Part shown: positions 1 to 10,700 of the stretch, one piece after another | Layout of the letters: each line of letters starts with the position of its first letter | How positions within the stretch are numbered: position 1 is the first letter of the stretch | Assembly (NCBI GenBank): GCA_032622095.1 | Contig: CP136069.1 | Coordinates: 42,696,194 to 42,760,193 of the forward strand | Length of the DNA stretch: 64,000 nucleotides | Direction of reading: 5' to 3' | Source of the DNA: Siphonodentalium dalli | Lineage: Eukaryota; Mollusca; Scaphopoda; Gadilida; Siphonodentaliidae | Made by a program: the position numbers and the translations under genes | The notes under the pieces: model-generated | Seen by the model: only the letters and a program-made list of their open reading frames with translations | Told to the model about the DNA's origin: nothing | Database searches by the model: none

Positions 1-430
1 AATTGAATTGGATATAGACATATGTTGTTCTTATACCAATCAGAAACAGGCATAAACAATTTTAATCAAATGGTTTCCTTTGTTATGTAAACAGAGGCAT
101 AAAACGTTACATAACCTGGCTTTTATTGTTAGATCCGGATATGGTAAACATAAAGAGCGTTATTTGTTACTGTTTTCGTGATATGGAAATAATAGAGAGC
201 GTTTATATCTTTTGTGTGTGATTAACCAATAGAATTGCTCTGCGTTATGTAAACAGAAGCAAAACTTCTGTAACACGAACAGGCTCTTGTTTACGTACAC
301 CATCGTACGTCTTGACGACAATATACTATTTAGGCGCTGATTATATATATATTAATATTCCTTCTGTTGATGGCGATTTGAACAAATATGAATATTTCTG
401 CAACGAACGCCGACAGTGCATGCTTTTAAT
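1..430 (+). repeat. R2 repeat, copy 1 (cut by window edge)
   Basis: Shares long blocks with 39833-40331 and, in reverse complement, with 15253-17600 and 21679-22200: the 'ATAAAGAGCG' pair, 'TTGTGTGTGATTAACCAATAG' region, and an end reading toward GCCTTTAA. No coding capacity seen. The copy ends 18 bp before exon 1. Confidence 0.75.
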
Positions 431-448
431 ACCAACATTTTCTTTCAG

Positions 449-616
449 GAAGGATAACAAAATCTCTGCTGGCATTTTCTTTCTACACAAATGGAGCCAG
501 GATTCTGGACACACATCAGAGTAGTGCGACCTTGAGGTGTGTGCATGGCGTGAGATTCATCAGTATGTCTTGGGTGATTCTTTTGCATGTCCATTTATAT
601 GCTCTACGCGTTGGAG
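449..616 (+). CDS. NRF-6-like gene, exon 1 of those visible (start of acyltransferase-3 domain)
   Basis: Acceptor TTTCTTTCAG ends at 448; donor GTAAGC starts at 617. Two bases complete a codon begun upstream, then 55 codons, then one base. The translation runs RITKSLLAFSFYTNG..., followed by CVHGVRFISMSWVILLHVH, the segment leading into and through the first membrane helix. The 'FS-YTNG' lead-in and HG-R-SM-WVIL motif are diagnostic for NRF-6 proteins; the His of HG is the position usually considered catalytic in acyltransferase-3 proteins. The exon lies only 18 bp after an R2 repeat copy (1-430), so the acceptor tract sits at the repeat edge. An upstream exon must exist because the reading frame enters mid-codon. 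Confidence 0.9.
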
Positions 617-679
617 GTAAGCAACATAGGCATTTGAGATATGGCTTCAATCCATTAATATCGTTCAAAGGTTGTGTGA

Positions 680-922
680 TTAACCCTTCCATGATTGGAT
701 CTTCCTGATTGTTTTTGCGAAAACCATGTGCAAGTCTCCCATATGGAGCCTCACATGTATAAGTGAATAAATTGGCTTAAAAATATTTACCTTGACCTTG
801 TAAGCCGTTGCATTCTCTTATATATGCGAGGCTTCCTATGGGAGACTCGCATATATAAGAGCATGCAGTGGCACAGGATATTTAATGCTGCACCAGCACG
901 GCCCCCATCATGAAAGGGTTAA
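680..922. mobile_element. TTAA-flanked MITE, piggyBac-like termini
   Basis: TTAACCCTT at the left and AAGGGTTAA at the right form inverted ends (CCCTTTCATGAT type) flanked by TTAA, the target-duplication pattern of piggyBac elements. Inside lies a hairpin: GCATTCTCTTATATATGCGA, its loop and the reverse complement (about 810-873). No ORF. Relatives: 18186-18756, 21285-21546, 46429-46702, 51081-51222. Confidence 0.75.
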
Positions 923-1001
923 TGATATGTATTCTGATTAATTAATTGTTTACGATTAAGGTCGAACTGCTCGATAACAATGACAAGGTCTCAAAATATG
1001 G

Positions 1002-1410
1002 TGCTGGACATTTTCAGATTGAGGCCCCCAAAGGGTGAATTTAGTGATCATACCCTGCATAGTGGGCTAGCATCAGCATCCTCTGGGGACCTCATTATGT
1101 ATGGCCTCATCTGCTATGGGATACCTAGACATAGCTTTAAGTTCCCAGATGGCGATGGACACCCGTTGGACACCTCAACTGTGCATTATGTTGTCTGTCA
1201 ATTTGGGGATATTGAGAAAGTAAACTCAAAAAGAAAAAGAAACTTTCTAAAGAAACAAACAAATTTGTTAATTTGATAATAAAGATACTTTCCAGAGGAG
1301 ATGATGCCTAAGCAGAATGAGGTCCCAGAGGATGAATTTAATGATGATAGCCCGGTGTGTGGGGAAGCGTCACTAAACTCACCCTCTGGGGATCTCATTC
1401 TGTCAGTGAC
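1002..1410. mobile_element. TIR element, degenerate relative of 2733-3016
   Basis: Left end contains GGACATTTTCAGATTGAGG and the right end its diverged inverse (CTCATTCTGTCAGTGACC); both have the 'CCCAAAGGGTGAATTTAGTGA' module in inverted orientation. Internal sequence resembles the 2733 element (AACTCAAAAAGAAAAAGAAA region). Non-coding; ORFs here on both strands are shadows. Confidence 0.6.
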
Positions 1411-1888
1411 CAGCGTCATATTATGAGACTTGTTCAACTGCATCTCCTTTACCCTGTATTAGCCATTCTTTCCTGAGTTTCGTTTACACCAACTTTCAGT
1501 TGCACAGATCAACATGTCAAATTTTCATTGTGTTGGGTATTGAATCTATCAGAACGTGCACATAATTTATAATTGTTTCTAGTGATATTTTCATAAATAG
1601 CATGCGTTAGTTGCAATGCATGTAAGAAAATAAAAACTATATTAAAAATATATTTACATAAATAAATAAATACACATAAAACATAATATATTCCCAATAA
1701 GTTGGTGCACAACTTCATGATGAAACCCCTCCAATACATGTAAATGTAAAAAGTTTTTGTGTTTATTGCTTGCTTCTTTCTATTATTTCAGTCGTCTCTT
1801 GTTTCTGTGTTATGTAGTGATGTTTTTATTCAATCAAATTTGATATTTTAATTTGATTTATTTTATTATATATTCCTATGCGAACAAC

Positions 1889-2073
1889 ATGGTTGGAAAC
1901 TAACAATTGTAATAAGATGTAATCGAAAAGTAATCAATTACATTTACTAAAGTAATTGTAATCGTAATTGATTACATTGGGGAAAATGTAATCAGTAATC
2001 GTAGTCATGTAAATAAAAAGTAATTGTAATCATAATCGATTACATTGGCATGTAATCGCCCCAACCAACCCTG
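1889..2073. mobile_element. hAT-like terminus / short hAT-derived element
   Basis: AT-rich block with alternating GTAATTGTAATC / GATTACA direct and inverted repeats that ends CGCCCCAACCAACCCTGA. Its reverse complement starts CAGGGTTGGTTGGGGC, like hAT termini. A related block with the same architecture ends a BED-finger element at 43110-43280. The left border is uncertain. Confidence 0.5.
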
Positions 2074-2607
2074 ATTAACGACGTTAGAACTGTAAATACT
2101 AGAAATCCCAATTCGACTCTTCCACCCTCGGAATTGATAGTCGAAAGATACTCATATTATGACCGGTTAAAATATCTTATACTTTGATCCATATTTTTTG
2201 TCAGACATTTTGACAGCCACAGTTGTACATGTATGAGCGCTTTGTGCTCATGTGAACACATTCAGACCTGTTACCAGGGACATAATTCACAGATGTGACA
2301 TTACCACTGTCAATTTACAGAGGAATCCTTATAAATCATTCATATGTCTGTAATAAATTCCCAATATCTTCAGCTGATATCTTGCTACCAAAATGTTGTG
2401 TATAAACATTGTACCTGGCAATCAGAGAACGACATAAATGTAGTATATTTCCCATTTTATCATGTAAAATGTGTTTTTTACTTCAAAAGCAAATTAAAAC
2501 ATAAGTGCCGTGATAGTGATACCAAGAGACACATGTGTCATAGCTTCTATATTTAGCTACATTACTATAGAATCCTTTGCAATTTAACGATTGATTCTTC
2601 ATTTCAG

Positions 2608-2701
2608 AAAATATGGTGGAAGCTTCAAGCTGGTTTCAGAGATGGACATACCAAGCAATCGTCCATGCAACATATTCTGTTGACTCATTTTTCACACTCA
2701 G
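2608..2701 (+). CDS. NRF-6-like gene, exon 2
   Basis: Acceptor ATTTCAG ends at 2607; donor GTATAG begins at 2702. The exon supplies two bases to finish a Glu codon, 30 codons, and two bases (AG) of a Ser codon completed in exon 3. The translation includes NMVEASSWFQRWTYQAIVH followed by ATYSVDSFFTL. The SVDSFF-LSG junction, formed across the splice to exon 3, is one of the strongest signatures of the NRF-6 family: a membrane helix starting with an acidic residue. A TIR element begins 31 bp after the donor. Confidence 0.9.
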
Positions 2702-2732
2702 GTATAGTGAACATTCAAGTCTGAATTTAGTG

Positions 2733-3016
2733 TGTCTGACATTTGCAGAATGAGGTCCCCAGAGAGTGAGTTTAGTGACGCTACTTAGGTCTCAACTGCG
2801 ATGGGAGACCAAGGATCAGAAATTCACCCATTAGTCACCTTCATTCTGCATTTTATCTTCAGCAAATTAAGGGATATATAAACTCAACAGAAGGAAAAAA
2901 GTAACTAAAAACAATGTTAATTTGAGACAATAGATACTTCCCAGAAGATGAGGCCGTGTGGGATAGCATCACTAAATATTGACCCTCTGGGGACCTCATT
3001 CAGAAAATGTCAGACA
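2733..3016. mobile_element. TIR element (MITE) just after exon 2
   Basis: Left end TGTCTGACATTTGCAGAATG and right end its inverse (CATTCAGAAAATGTCAGACA), extended by GAGGTCCCCAGAG on both sides: TIR of about 33 bp, total 284 bp. No ORF or clear target duplication seen. Confidence 0.8.
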
Positions 3017-4043
3017 TAATCAATTCAGGTTTGTGAACATTGCCATAAAGAACCATTTTACATGCACTGTGACAGTTAGTTACCATGGATACATGCACTG
3101 TGACAGTGCATATGCACAAATTGGGACTGCAGCAGGTCAGATCAGAACCTCCCCAAAAGTCTTTTAAATCACATGTGACCATATGTGCACAAAATATCTA
3201 TATGTCTGTTCAACTGGGAATTTTGAGGGACGAATTGCCAATGATAAAAAATCTTGCCTTTTGGTTTATGTGTTTCAAATCATTATGCATTAGTAGCAGA
3301 AGTGCATGTGAAAAAGTGGCAACATGTTGATCTGAGTTCGCTTCATATCATTTTGCTGTATCCATGGTAACTTTGTGACCTGACTGATTAGGCCATATAA
3401 AGTCAATTGTCTGTTTCTCAGGCCAAACTATTTTGAAAAGCATGTGAGAGCACGGTTTTAATTTAATTTCTGGGGCACATGCCAAAGAAGCATTCCACCC
3501 CTGATGAGCTTGCTCTGAGTTTAATATTAGTTGCCCATAGTCATTGCACAAACAAATGTACACAACAGTTAGTTGACAAATGATTTATTTCACCCAATAA
3601 GTAAATAAATTAGTTGACATATGATTTATTTCACCCAATAAAGTATCACTGAAACATGTTTAATGAGTTTGCAGACGCAATGTATCACATGACAGTCGTG
3701 TATTTAATTGGACATTTGGGTTGGTGATTATCACAATACAATAGGGGTGAACATGTCATCAGATGTCATAAATTTGTGTGCCTCGCTTGCCTGGTCTAAG
3801 TTTGACGAAATATTTATAAATTATTTGTCGTTCTATATATATTATGATGCCATTAATTATTCCTTTTCATGAAAACAAAACAATACTAATTAGGGTGGAT
3901 ACACACATGTATGTAATTTCTGTATGTAAAATCCATGTAATCCATGTTTTTTACATGGGCACACCAATCATTGATAGCAGTAATCTCCTGCGCGCGATCA
4001 GTCCATTTCAACATGCGAGACCAGTGAGTAGTTATAAGCCATT
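3017..4043. other. Intron 2 sequence without assigned element
   Basis: AT-rich. The only structure seen is a short tandem duplication of 'TAGTTGACA-ATGATTTATTTCACCCAATAA' at about 3572-3642. Several short ORFs on both strands overlap each other and show no family motif. Confidence 0.6.
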
Positions 4044-4333
4044 GTTATCCTTCATCACATTTCATCCCATTTTCATCTCTTCTGATTGGCTGAGAGTGCG
4101 TCACATGGCGGGCCGTAAATCACCTGATTACCCTCGAGGGTAACATTGTCTCAGTTATTGACCGCTCAGCTATTACCAGTAAACATAGAACTACGAAGAA
4201 CTCAACGTGCAGAGACACTCTCACAGCTCTCTGACAATTTTCAAAAACACTGTTTGCATAAACCCCACTGTATCATAACAACTGCGAACTGTGGTGTTTG
4301 CTAATTTGCATAATTGTGTGTTTTTTAGTTGCA

Positions 4334-4336
<3 letters not shown>

Positions 4337-4368
<32 letters not shown>

Positions 4369-6821
4369 CATTTAAAAACGCATTATACAATAAAGTTTCA
4401 ATGCGCTTTACAACAAAGCGCGACAAAAATAACATTGAAATGTAAAATTTAAAAAGCATAGTAATAAGGTAAAGGAAATTAAGATGATGACTAAGAACTA
4501 GATTTAAACTTAACGATTAACTTGCGGGAAACATTGTCTAAAAAGTGAAGTTTTGAGATCGGTTTTGAAATCGTTCAATGTAGAACATCGTCGAACAGTT
4601 TGTGCCAGACCGTTCCATACCTGCGTAGCCAATTCCTGAAAACATTTTTTACCGTAATTCACGTTGGGTTTCGCCATTGTCCTAATGTCTAAACCGCTTG
4701 TCGTTGAACGCGTAACTCTGCCGGATTTTAGGACAAACATATCAGATATGTACTCAGGCGTTGTCTTTCTCAATGATTTGTATATAGTCACCGCACATTT
4801 GAACTTAAGTCTGAATTCGAATGTCATAATGTGCTCCTGTATTAGCGTCTGTGTGATATGGTCGAATTTGGCGACATTTTTTATCAATCGGGCGCAGCTA
4901 TTTATCACAAGATCAATACGCCGAATATTCTCTTGCGTGATGTTCGTCAAAACAGTGTTTAAATTATCGATCCAAGACAATACAAGTGAGATAACTGCAT
5001 GCTTCATGACATCATCACTTAAGTATCCTCGAATGCGTCGGAGGCAGCGAAGGTGGTAATAACAAACTCGGATCAAGTTCGAAACCATTTTGTCCATGGA
5101 CATCGTTGAGTCAAAATGGGCTCCAAGATTGCGTAGATCTATGCATGATGTTATCACACTTTGGCCCAGGTGTATATCGAAACGGCACTCGTCGTTGTTG
5201 TTGACAAATTGCGAAAGGGCACTCAGTGAATATTTTGACCCAATAACGAGAAATTCTGACTTGTCGTCGTTAAGTTTGAGTTTGTTTTCCAACATCCAGT
5301 TTTTGATATCGACATAGCAGTCCTCGAGATGTTTTTTAGCTTGATGATACGAATTTAAATCCTTTCTAGAAAATTATAAATACACCTGAGTGTCGTCGGC
5401 GTAGAGATGATATTTGACTGCATATTTTTCTAGAATACGTCCCAAAGGCAGAGTATAAATCAAAAACAGCAGAGGCCCTAATATGGATCCCTGAGGGACA
5501 CCAACATCCAGGCATACTTGCTCTGAGAGAGTCTCGCCAATAAGTACCTGTTGTTTCCTGTTAGTAAGGTATGATTTAAACCATTCGAGTGCGATGTTGC
5601 TCACTCGAATATCACTACGAAGCCGTCCTAATAAAATGGTATGATCGCAAGTGTCAAATGCCGCACTTAAGTCAAGCATCAGAAGAAGCAAACAGTTGCC
5701 TCGATCCAAGGACAGGTCAATATCATTTTTCACTTTCGTCAGCGCAGTCTCACACGAGTGATGTTTCCGGTATGCGGACTGAAACTTGTCGAAAAGAGAA
5801 TAACGATTGACATGGTCTAATAGCTGTCGACTAACTACTTTCTCTAAAACTTTCGATATAAATGACAAGTTGGATACAGGCCTATAGTTTTTAAGAACAT
5901 CTCGATCCAAAGAAGCCTTTTAAAGAATCGGTGTAACAACTGCATTTTTCATGATACCAGGAACAATACCATCCATCAAAGAATTGTTTATCACCTTAGT
6001 AAAAATTGTAACGGCTTGAATTCTCACGGATTCACATTTGAGAAATTTAGTTGGAACAGGATCTAATAGGCATGATTTGCTTTTCATGCTTAACATGAAC
6101 TTTTCGACATCACTCTCATGAACAAGGTGGAATTCTGAAAACTCAATAACTGAACATCTCGTGTCTCGCATCCGAATGGTCGCTGGTGGAACACATGCAT
6201 TAGCATATCGCACTCGAGCATCCGTTGCCTGTAAACCCGTGTCTCGCATCTGAATGGGCGCCGGTGGAGTGGGTTGAATCTGGTCTCGCATGCGAATGGT
6301 CGGCCACGATTTATCACAGTCTGTATCTCGCACTTGAATGGTCGTTAGCGAAACAGCTACATCAGCACCTCGCATTTTTATGGTCGCTCTCATAGAAGGT
6401 ACGACGGTATCCTGAGCGCTAATATTCAAATCAAAATATTTCCTTATAGTATCTATCTTATCACGAAAGAAATAAACAAAGTCGTTAGAAAGTTCCAAAT
6501 GTGACGAATGCTTGGGTAGCTGGACTTCCTCTCTTTTTGAGAGACTTTTCAATCCATCATACATTTGCTTCTGGTTTGCATTTATAAAGAATGATTTAAA
6601 GTGCGACTGTTTTGCACACTTAACCATGGTTACAACAGTTTGAGAACATACAATTAATTCATTCCTGTTTTCCTCAGATCTGTGTCTGGAGTATTTCACT
6701 GATAGTTTACGACGTCGTTTCTTCTCCAATTTAATTTCATCAGTAAACCATGGATTCTGATGTCGACCCAGTTGTACCGATTTCAATGGAATTTGCTTGT
6801 CAAGCTCTGCAGTCACACGCT
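4337..6821 (-). mobile_element. 5'-truncated non-LTR retrotransposon (LINE-1 of window), inserted in R1
   Basis: Minus-strand LINE. The 3' end carries an (ATT/AAT)n run at about 4337-4366, then a UTR, then a long reading frame to 6816 that stops abruptly at R1 sequence, so the endonuclease half is missing. R1 copies without the insert show it lies between a GCAATT-like and an ACACG sequence. It resembles the CR1/L2/Jockey-type LINEs common in marine animals; the clade needs a tree. Confidence 0.9.
4510..6816 (-). pseudogene. Reverse transcriptase ORF of the LINE, two in-frame stops
   Basis: A single frame of 769 codons interrupted only by TAA at 5920-5922 and TAA at 5374-5376; no frameshift is needed. 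From N to C: EN-RT linker with PWFTDEIKLEKKRRRKL; an unusual repetitive insert (6160-6380); RT motifs NYRPVSNL, DLSAAFDTCDH (catalytic Asp), GVPQGSILGPLLFLIY and YADD; a thumb region; and a C-terminal domain ending FRQCFPQVNR. It lacks the apurinic endonuclease domain. Inactive as it stands, but recently degraded given the clean frame. Confidence 0.92.
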
Positions 6822-7500
6822 ATGTACAAATGGTGTTATCGCGGACACAAATCCGTTATAATGTGTAATGTTCCTATTGGGCCTTTTTATATCAATAATA
6901 AAGACCGTGGGACAAATAGATAAACCTTATTATGCAGTTGGTGTGTGCTGCAGGCAATCGCACATACGATGTACATACGTTACAAATACGTTTATGTACT
7001 AGTTCAAATAGCCACTCTTTACTGTTTATCAATTGACTATTTCTTTTCTTCAATACATTCCTCAGACTTCAGAGAATACCCGTATGTTGCGTAACAATCT
7101 GTGACATATGTCAATTTCTTTTTGCACTATTACAACGTGTTAGTTTCACATTTTAGCAATCTGGAAATGAACACGTCTGTCGGCGTCTTCACGGCCATTT
7201 GAAACGAAACCGAACATTTCGCTGCATGGCTACTCAACTTCGAAATTGCTTTACTCCTCTTTCCGTGAACCGATTTCCACCATGCAACCAGCAAACTGAC
7301 CGGAGAATAGCTACGCAAATGACGGGTCTGTCAATTGATCCAGATTATGAATGTTTTATTTTCTAAATAGCGATGATTCCAACATAAAATTAACTTTTCG
7401 AACTGGATTAAAGAATATTTGCGCGCATTTATGCCTGCTATTAACGAGGTTCGTGTGTACTCCTTTGTCAGATAACAAAACAGTTATCACCCTTGTTTTC

Positions 7501-7611
7501 GTGAGACACGGGGATTTGTCGCCGCTCTCGACCTGGAATGTCACCCTCGGGCCTGGCGGCCCTCGGGTGACATTCCAGGTCTCGAGCGGGCGACAAATCC
7601 CTGTGTCTCAC
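7501..7611. repeat. Long CG-rich hairpin in R1 copy A
   Basis: GTGAGACACGGGGATTTGTC at the left is the near inverse of GACAAATCCCTGTGTCTCAC at the right, with the arms continuing through CGACCTGGAATGTCACC to a short loop near 7556. Arms are about 50 bp and nearly perfect. Copies: 8558-8665 and a half-eroded one at 38390-38470. Confidence 0.9.
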
Positions 7612-7637
7612 TCAATCGCGGGCGATAACTGTATATT

Positions 7638-8689
7638 GTTATCCTTCATCCCATTTTCCTCTCTTCTGATTGGCTGAGAGTGCGTCACATGGCGGGCGAT
7701 AAATCACCATATTACCCTCGAGGGTAACATTGTCTCAGTTATTGACCGCTCAGCTGTTACCAGCAAACATAGAACTACGAAGAACTCACCACGCAGAGAT
7801 TCTCTGACAGCTCTCTGATAATTTCGAAAAACACTGTTTTTATAAACCCCACTGTTTCATAACAACCGCGAACTGTGGTGTTTGTTAATTTGCATAATTG
7901 TGTGTTTTTTATTTGCTATTAAAACACGCTATGACAGACACATATCTGTTATAAGGTGTAATATTCCTATTGGACCTTTTTATATCAATAATAAAGACCG
8001 TGGGACAAATAGATAAACCTTATTATGCAGTTGGTATTTGCTGCAGACAATTGCACATACGATGTATATACGTTACAACTACGTTTATGTGCTTGATCAA
8101 ATAGCCACTCTTTGCTGTTTATCAATTGACTATTTCTTTTCTTCAATACATTCCTCAGACTTCAGAGAATACCCGTATGTTGCGTAACAATCTGTGACAT
8201 ATGTCAAATTCTTTTTGCACCACTACAACGTGTTAGTTTCACGGCCATTCAAATTTGAAACGAAACCGAACATTTCGCTGCATGGCTACTCAACTTCGAA
8301 ATTGCTTTGCTCCTCTTTCCGTGAACCGATTTCCACCATGCAACGAGCAAACTGACCGGAGAATAGCTGCGCGAATGACGGGTCTGTTAATCGATCCAGA
8401 TTATGAATGTTTTATTTTCTAAATAGCTATGATTCCAACATAAAATTTACTTTTCGAACTGGATTAAAGAATATATGCGCGCATTTATGCCTGCTATTAA
8501 GGAGGTTCGTGTGTACTCCTTTGTCAGATAGCAAAACAGTTATCACCCTTGTTTTCATGAGACACGGGGATTTGTCGCCGCTCTCGACCTGGAATGTCAC
8601 CCTCGGGCCTGGCGGCTCTCGGTGACATTCCAGGTCTCGAGCGGGCGACAAATCCCCGTGTCTCACTCAATCGCGGGCGATAACTGTAT
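7638..8689. repeat. R1 repeat, tandem copy B (uninterrupted)
   Basis: About 1052 bp, following copy A directly with no spacer. It provides the empty-site reference for the LINE in copy A and for the elements in copy C. It ends with the hairpin 8558-8665 and GCGGGCGATAACTGTATA. Short ORFs here mirror those in copy A and are not conserved proteins. Confidence 0.85.
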
Positions 8690-9450
8690 ATTATCAAACT
8701 AACTGCTATCAAGAAATTTTAGGCCACTCATAAACACGTGGGTAGAAATCGCGAAACAATAACGCCCATCGTAAGAAAGTAAAGGAATGTAAGCGTGTTT
8801 TCAAATTTCGGTCGCCATTTTGGCCGCCATCTTCGATTTAGAAAACCATTTCTTGCATGAGATGTGAGGTAATTACTTCACCTCAGTATTTCCAACTTAA
8901 CTGTAAGCATGGGTGGAGTTGTCTCGACAATCATGCCCAATGATGTGAATACAGTATGAGGGAATTTCGGTGATTTTTCAAAATCTGTCCGCCATTGTGG
9001 GCGCCATTTTGGATTTGGGGGACTTTTATTTGGATATGGTACAAGGACAGTTCTTCGCCTAAGTGTTCCCAACAACTCACAATAGTAAGCAGGTGTGGAG
9101 TTGTCATGACAATAATGCTCACTGGTGTTAAAATCAGCTATTTTCGGAGATTTTTCTATTTCTGGTGGCCATTTTGGCCGTCATCTTGGATTTGGGTGAA
9201 TATTCCTCAACTCAGGTATAAGAGGAATCCTAGCTCGAGTATCACCTGCACATATATATGCATGGGTGTTGTTATGATAACAGTAACATTCATTGATTCG
9301 AAACATTACATCGGTATACAAATGTATAACATCACGCCAAGATGCCAATATTTCCCCACATAGACAAACGAAAGGTGATGAAATGACAGAAATGTAGCAT
9401 ATTTTCTCATTTCGACGGCATCTTGGCCGTCATATTGGATTCTGGTGTCG
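8690..9450. repeat. Degenerate repeats with GCCATTTTGG / CCGCCATCTT motifs
   Basis: At least four related segments spaced roughly 170-250 bp apart, each with a 'CGCCATTTTGG...GCCATCTTGGATTTGG' core (about 8811, 8990, 9165, 9415). The copy at 8823-8833 is GCCGCCATCTT, identical to the YY1 consensus. A further match is at 11158-11182. No coding feature. Confidence 0.6.
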
Positions 9451-10060
9451 GATTTTTGGCTAATTGTACAGGTGGGGGTCTGGAAAAAAATGCACATATA
9501 GGGCCCAAAAAGGTTTTTTCCGACCCGACGGACCCACCACCCCATTTATGCAAAAAAGAAAATTCCTCCAAATTGTTGGGGACCCCCCCCCCCCCTTTCT
9601 CATGTTTTTATCAAAATTTCAGAGTTGTTTTTAGCCGTTCTTCAATAACTGTGTTAAATGCCTTTCAATCCCATTCCACTATTCTTTTTTGGTGCAAACT
9701 CTTGCTGTGTACCATTAAGACTCAAGCAATAACATGCTTAATTGGTAAACACAGATACAAAAAAACGAAAAATAAACTTTATTTCCAGGTGTTTCCTGGT
9801 GTTTTCAGTATCTAACAACAATAATAAAGCATTGTGTAGGTACACTATATGTCACACATCGCCCTAGACCCCATTATAGCCTTAATATATCGAGTGTGTT
9901 GTGTCTGACAGAGAACACTGGCCAGTGTAAATAGTGGTAAACAGGTCAGGGGTTCCACAATTATTTGTGCATGACCAAAGAACTCTTTAGTCTTATCCAC
10001 CGAGGTGGGGTGGGGAGGGGAATTGTTTTTGGTTAGGTATACACATAGATATATGGTTAT
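9451..10060. other. Unassigned intron sequence with poly-C
   Basis: Contains a poly-C run near 9587-9596. The 'GGTCTGGAAAAAAATGCACATATAGGGCC' region is echoed inversely near 10980-11045, which may be the other arm of a large old inverted repeat. No gene motif seen. Confidence 0.4.
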
Positions 10061-10700
10061 TATACCCCCGATAATAGTCGGCGGGTATATAGTTGACGTC
10101 TCGAGCCGTCCGTGCGTCCGTCCGTACAAACATTTTGCATTATAAATCAAGAATCGGTTGTCATATTTTGATGCCCTATGGCATGGTGACGAACCAGAAA
10201 TGGGGAACGAATATGCATAATATCACGGGTTGTGACCATCAATGCCTACGGCATGGTGACGGACCAGAAATGGGGAACGAATATGCATAATATCACGGGT
10301 TGTGACCATCAATGCCCACCAGAGTTATGGGCCCTGTTCGACTTTATGAAATTCAGTCCGTACAAAGTTTTTGCAATATAAGTTAAGTGTTGGTTGTCGA
10401 ATTTTGATGTGGTTTGGTATGGTGATAGACCAGAATGATAGGCGAAGGATGTATGCACATATTACTTCATATCACAGGTTTCGCCTGTCGATCCATACCA
10501 GAGTTACCGGCCTTGTTCCATCCGCAAACACATTTTGCATTATTGTAACTCAACCATGGGTTAACAGATTTTGATGTTCTTTGGTACGGGTATAGACCAG
10601 CATGCGCGAACGAATATGCACATATCATAGTTTTTTCACATCAATGCACGCCAGAGTAATTGTCCTTTATTGACTTGTAACAATAGGCAAAATATTACTA
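10061..10700. repeat. Degenerate tandem repeat with GTCCGTCCGTAC motifs
   Basis: Starts TATACCCCCGATAATAGTCG and contains several related segments of about 100-200 bp ('CATTTTGCATTATAA...TTGATG...GGTATGG-GA-AGACCAGAA'). A near-exact ~80-bp tandem duplication lies at 10163-10320 (ACCAGAAATGGGGAACGAAT twice). Similar opening motifs occur at 18895. Non-coding. Confidence 0.6.

Larger units (their letters stand above)
617..2607. other. Intron 1
   Basis: GTAAGC...TTTCAG intron of 1991 bp. It holds a TTAA-flanked MITE (680-922), an element related to the 2733 TIR family (1002-1410) and a short hAT-end-like block (about 1889-2073). I see nothing in the rest (1411-1888, 2074-2607) beyond AT-rich sequence. 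Confidence 0.8.
4044..7637. repeat. R1 repeat, tandem copy A (split by a LINE)
   Basis: R1 sequence 4044-4336 continues at 6822-7637; together about 1109 bp. It aligns by eye along its length to the adjacent copy B (7638-8689) and, with insertions, to 35629-38480. The left part holds 'TTCTGATTGGCTGAGAGTGC' and the right part ends in a long CG-rich hairpin (7501-7611). No coding capacity recognised. Confidence 0.8.

Noticed and set aside
980-1443. Overlapping ORFs of 98 and 81 codons on opposite strands
   Set aside because: They lie in the inverted modules of a TIR element and mirror each other.
9423-9815. 130-codon ORF
   Set aside because: Crosses a homopolymer C tract and low-complexity sequence, no motif or splice support.
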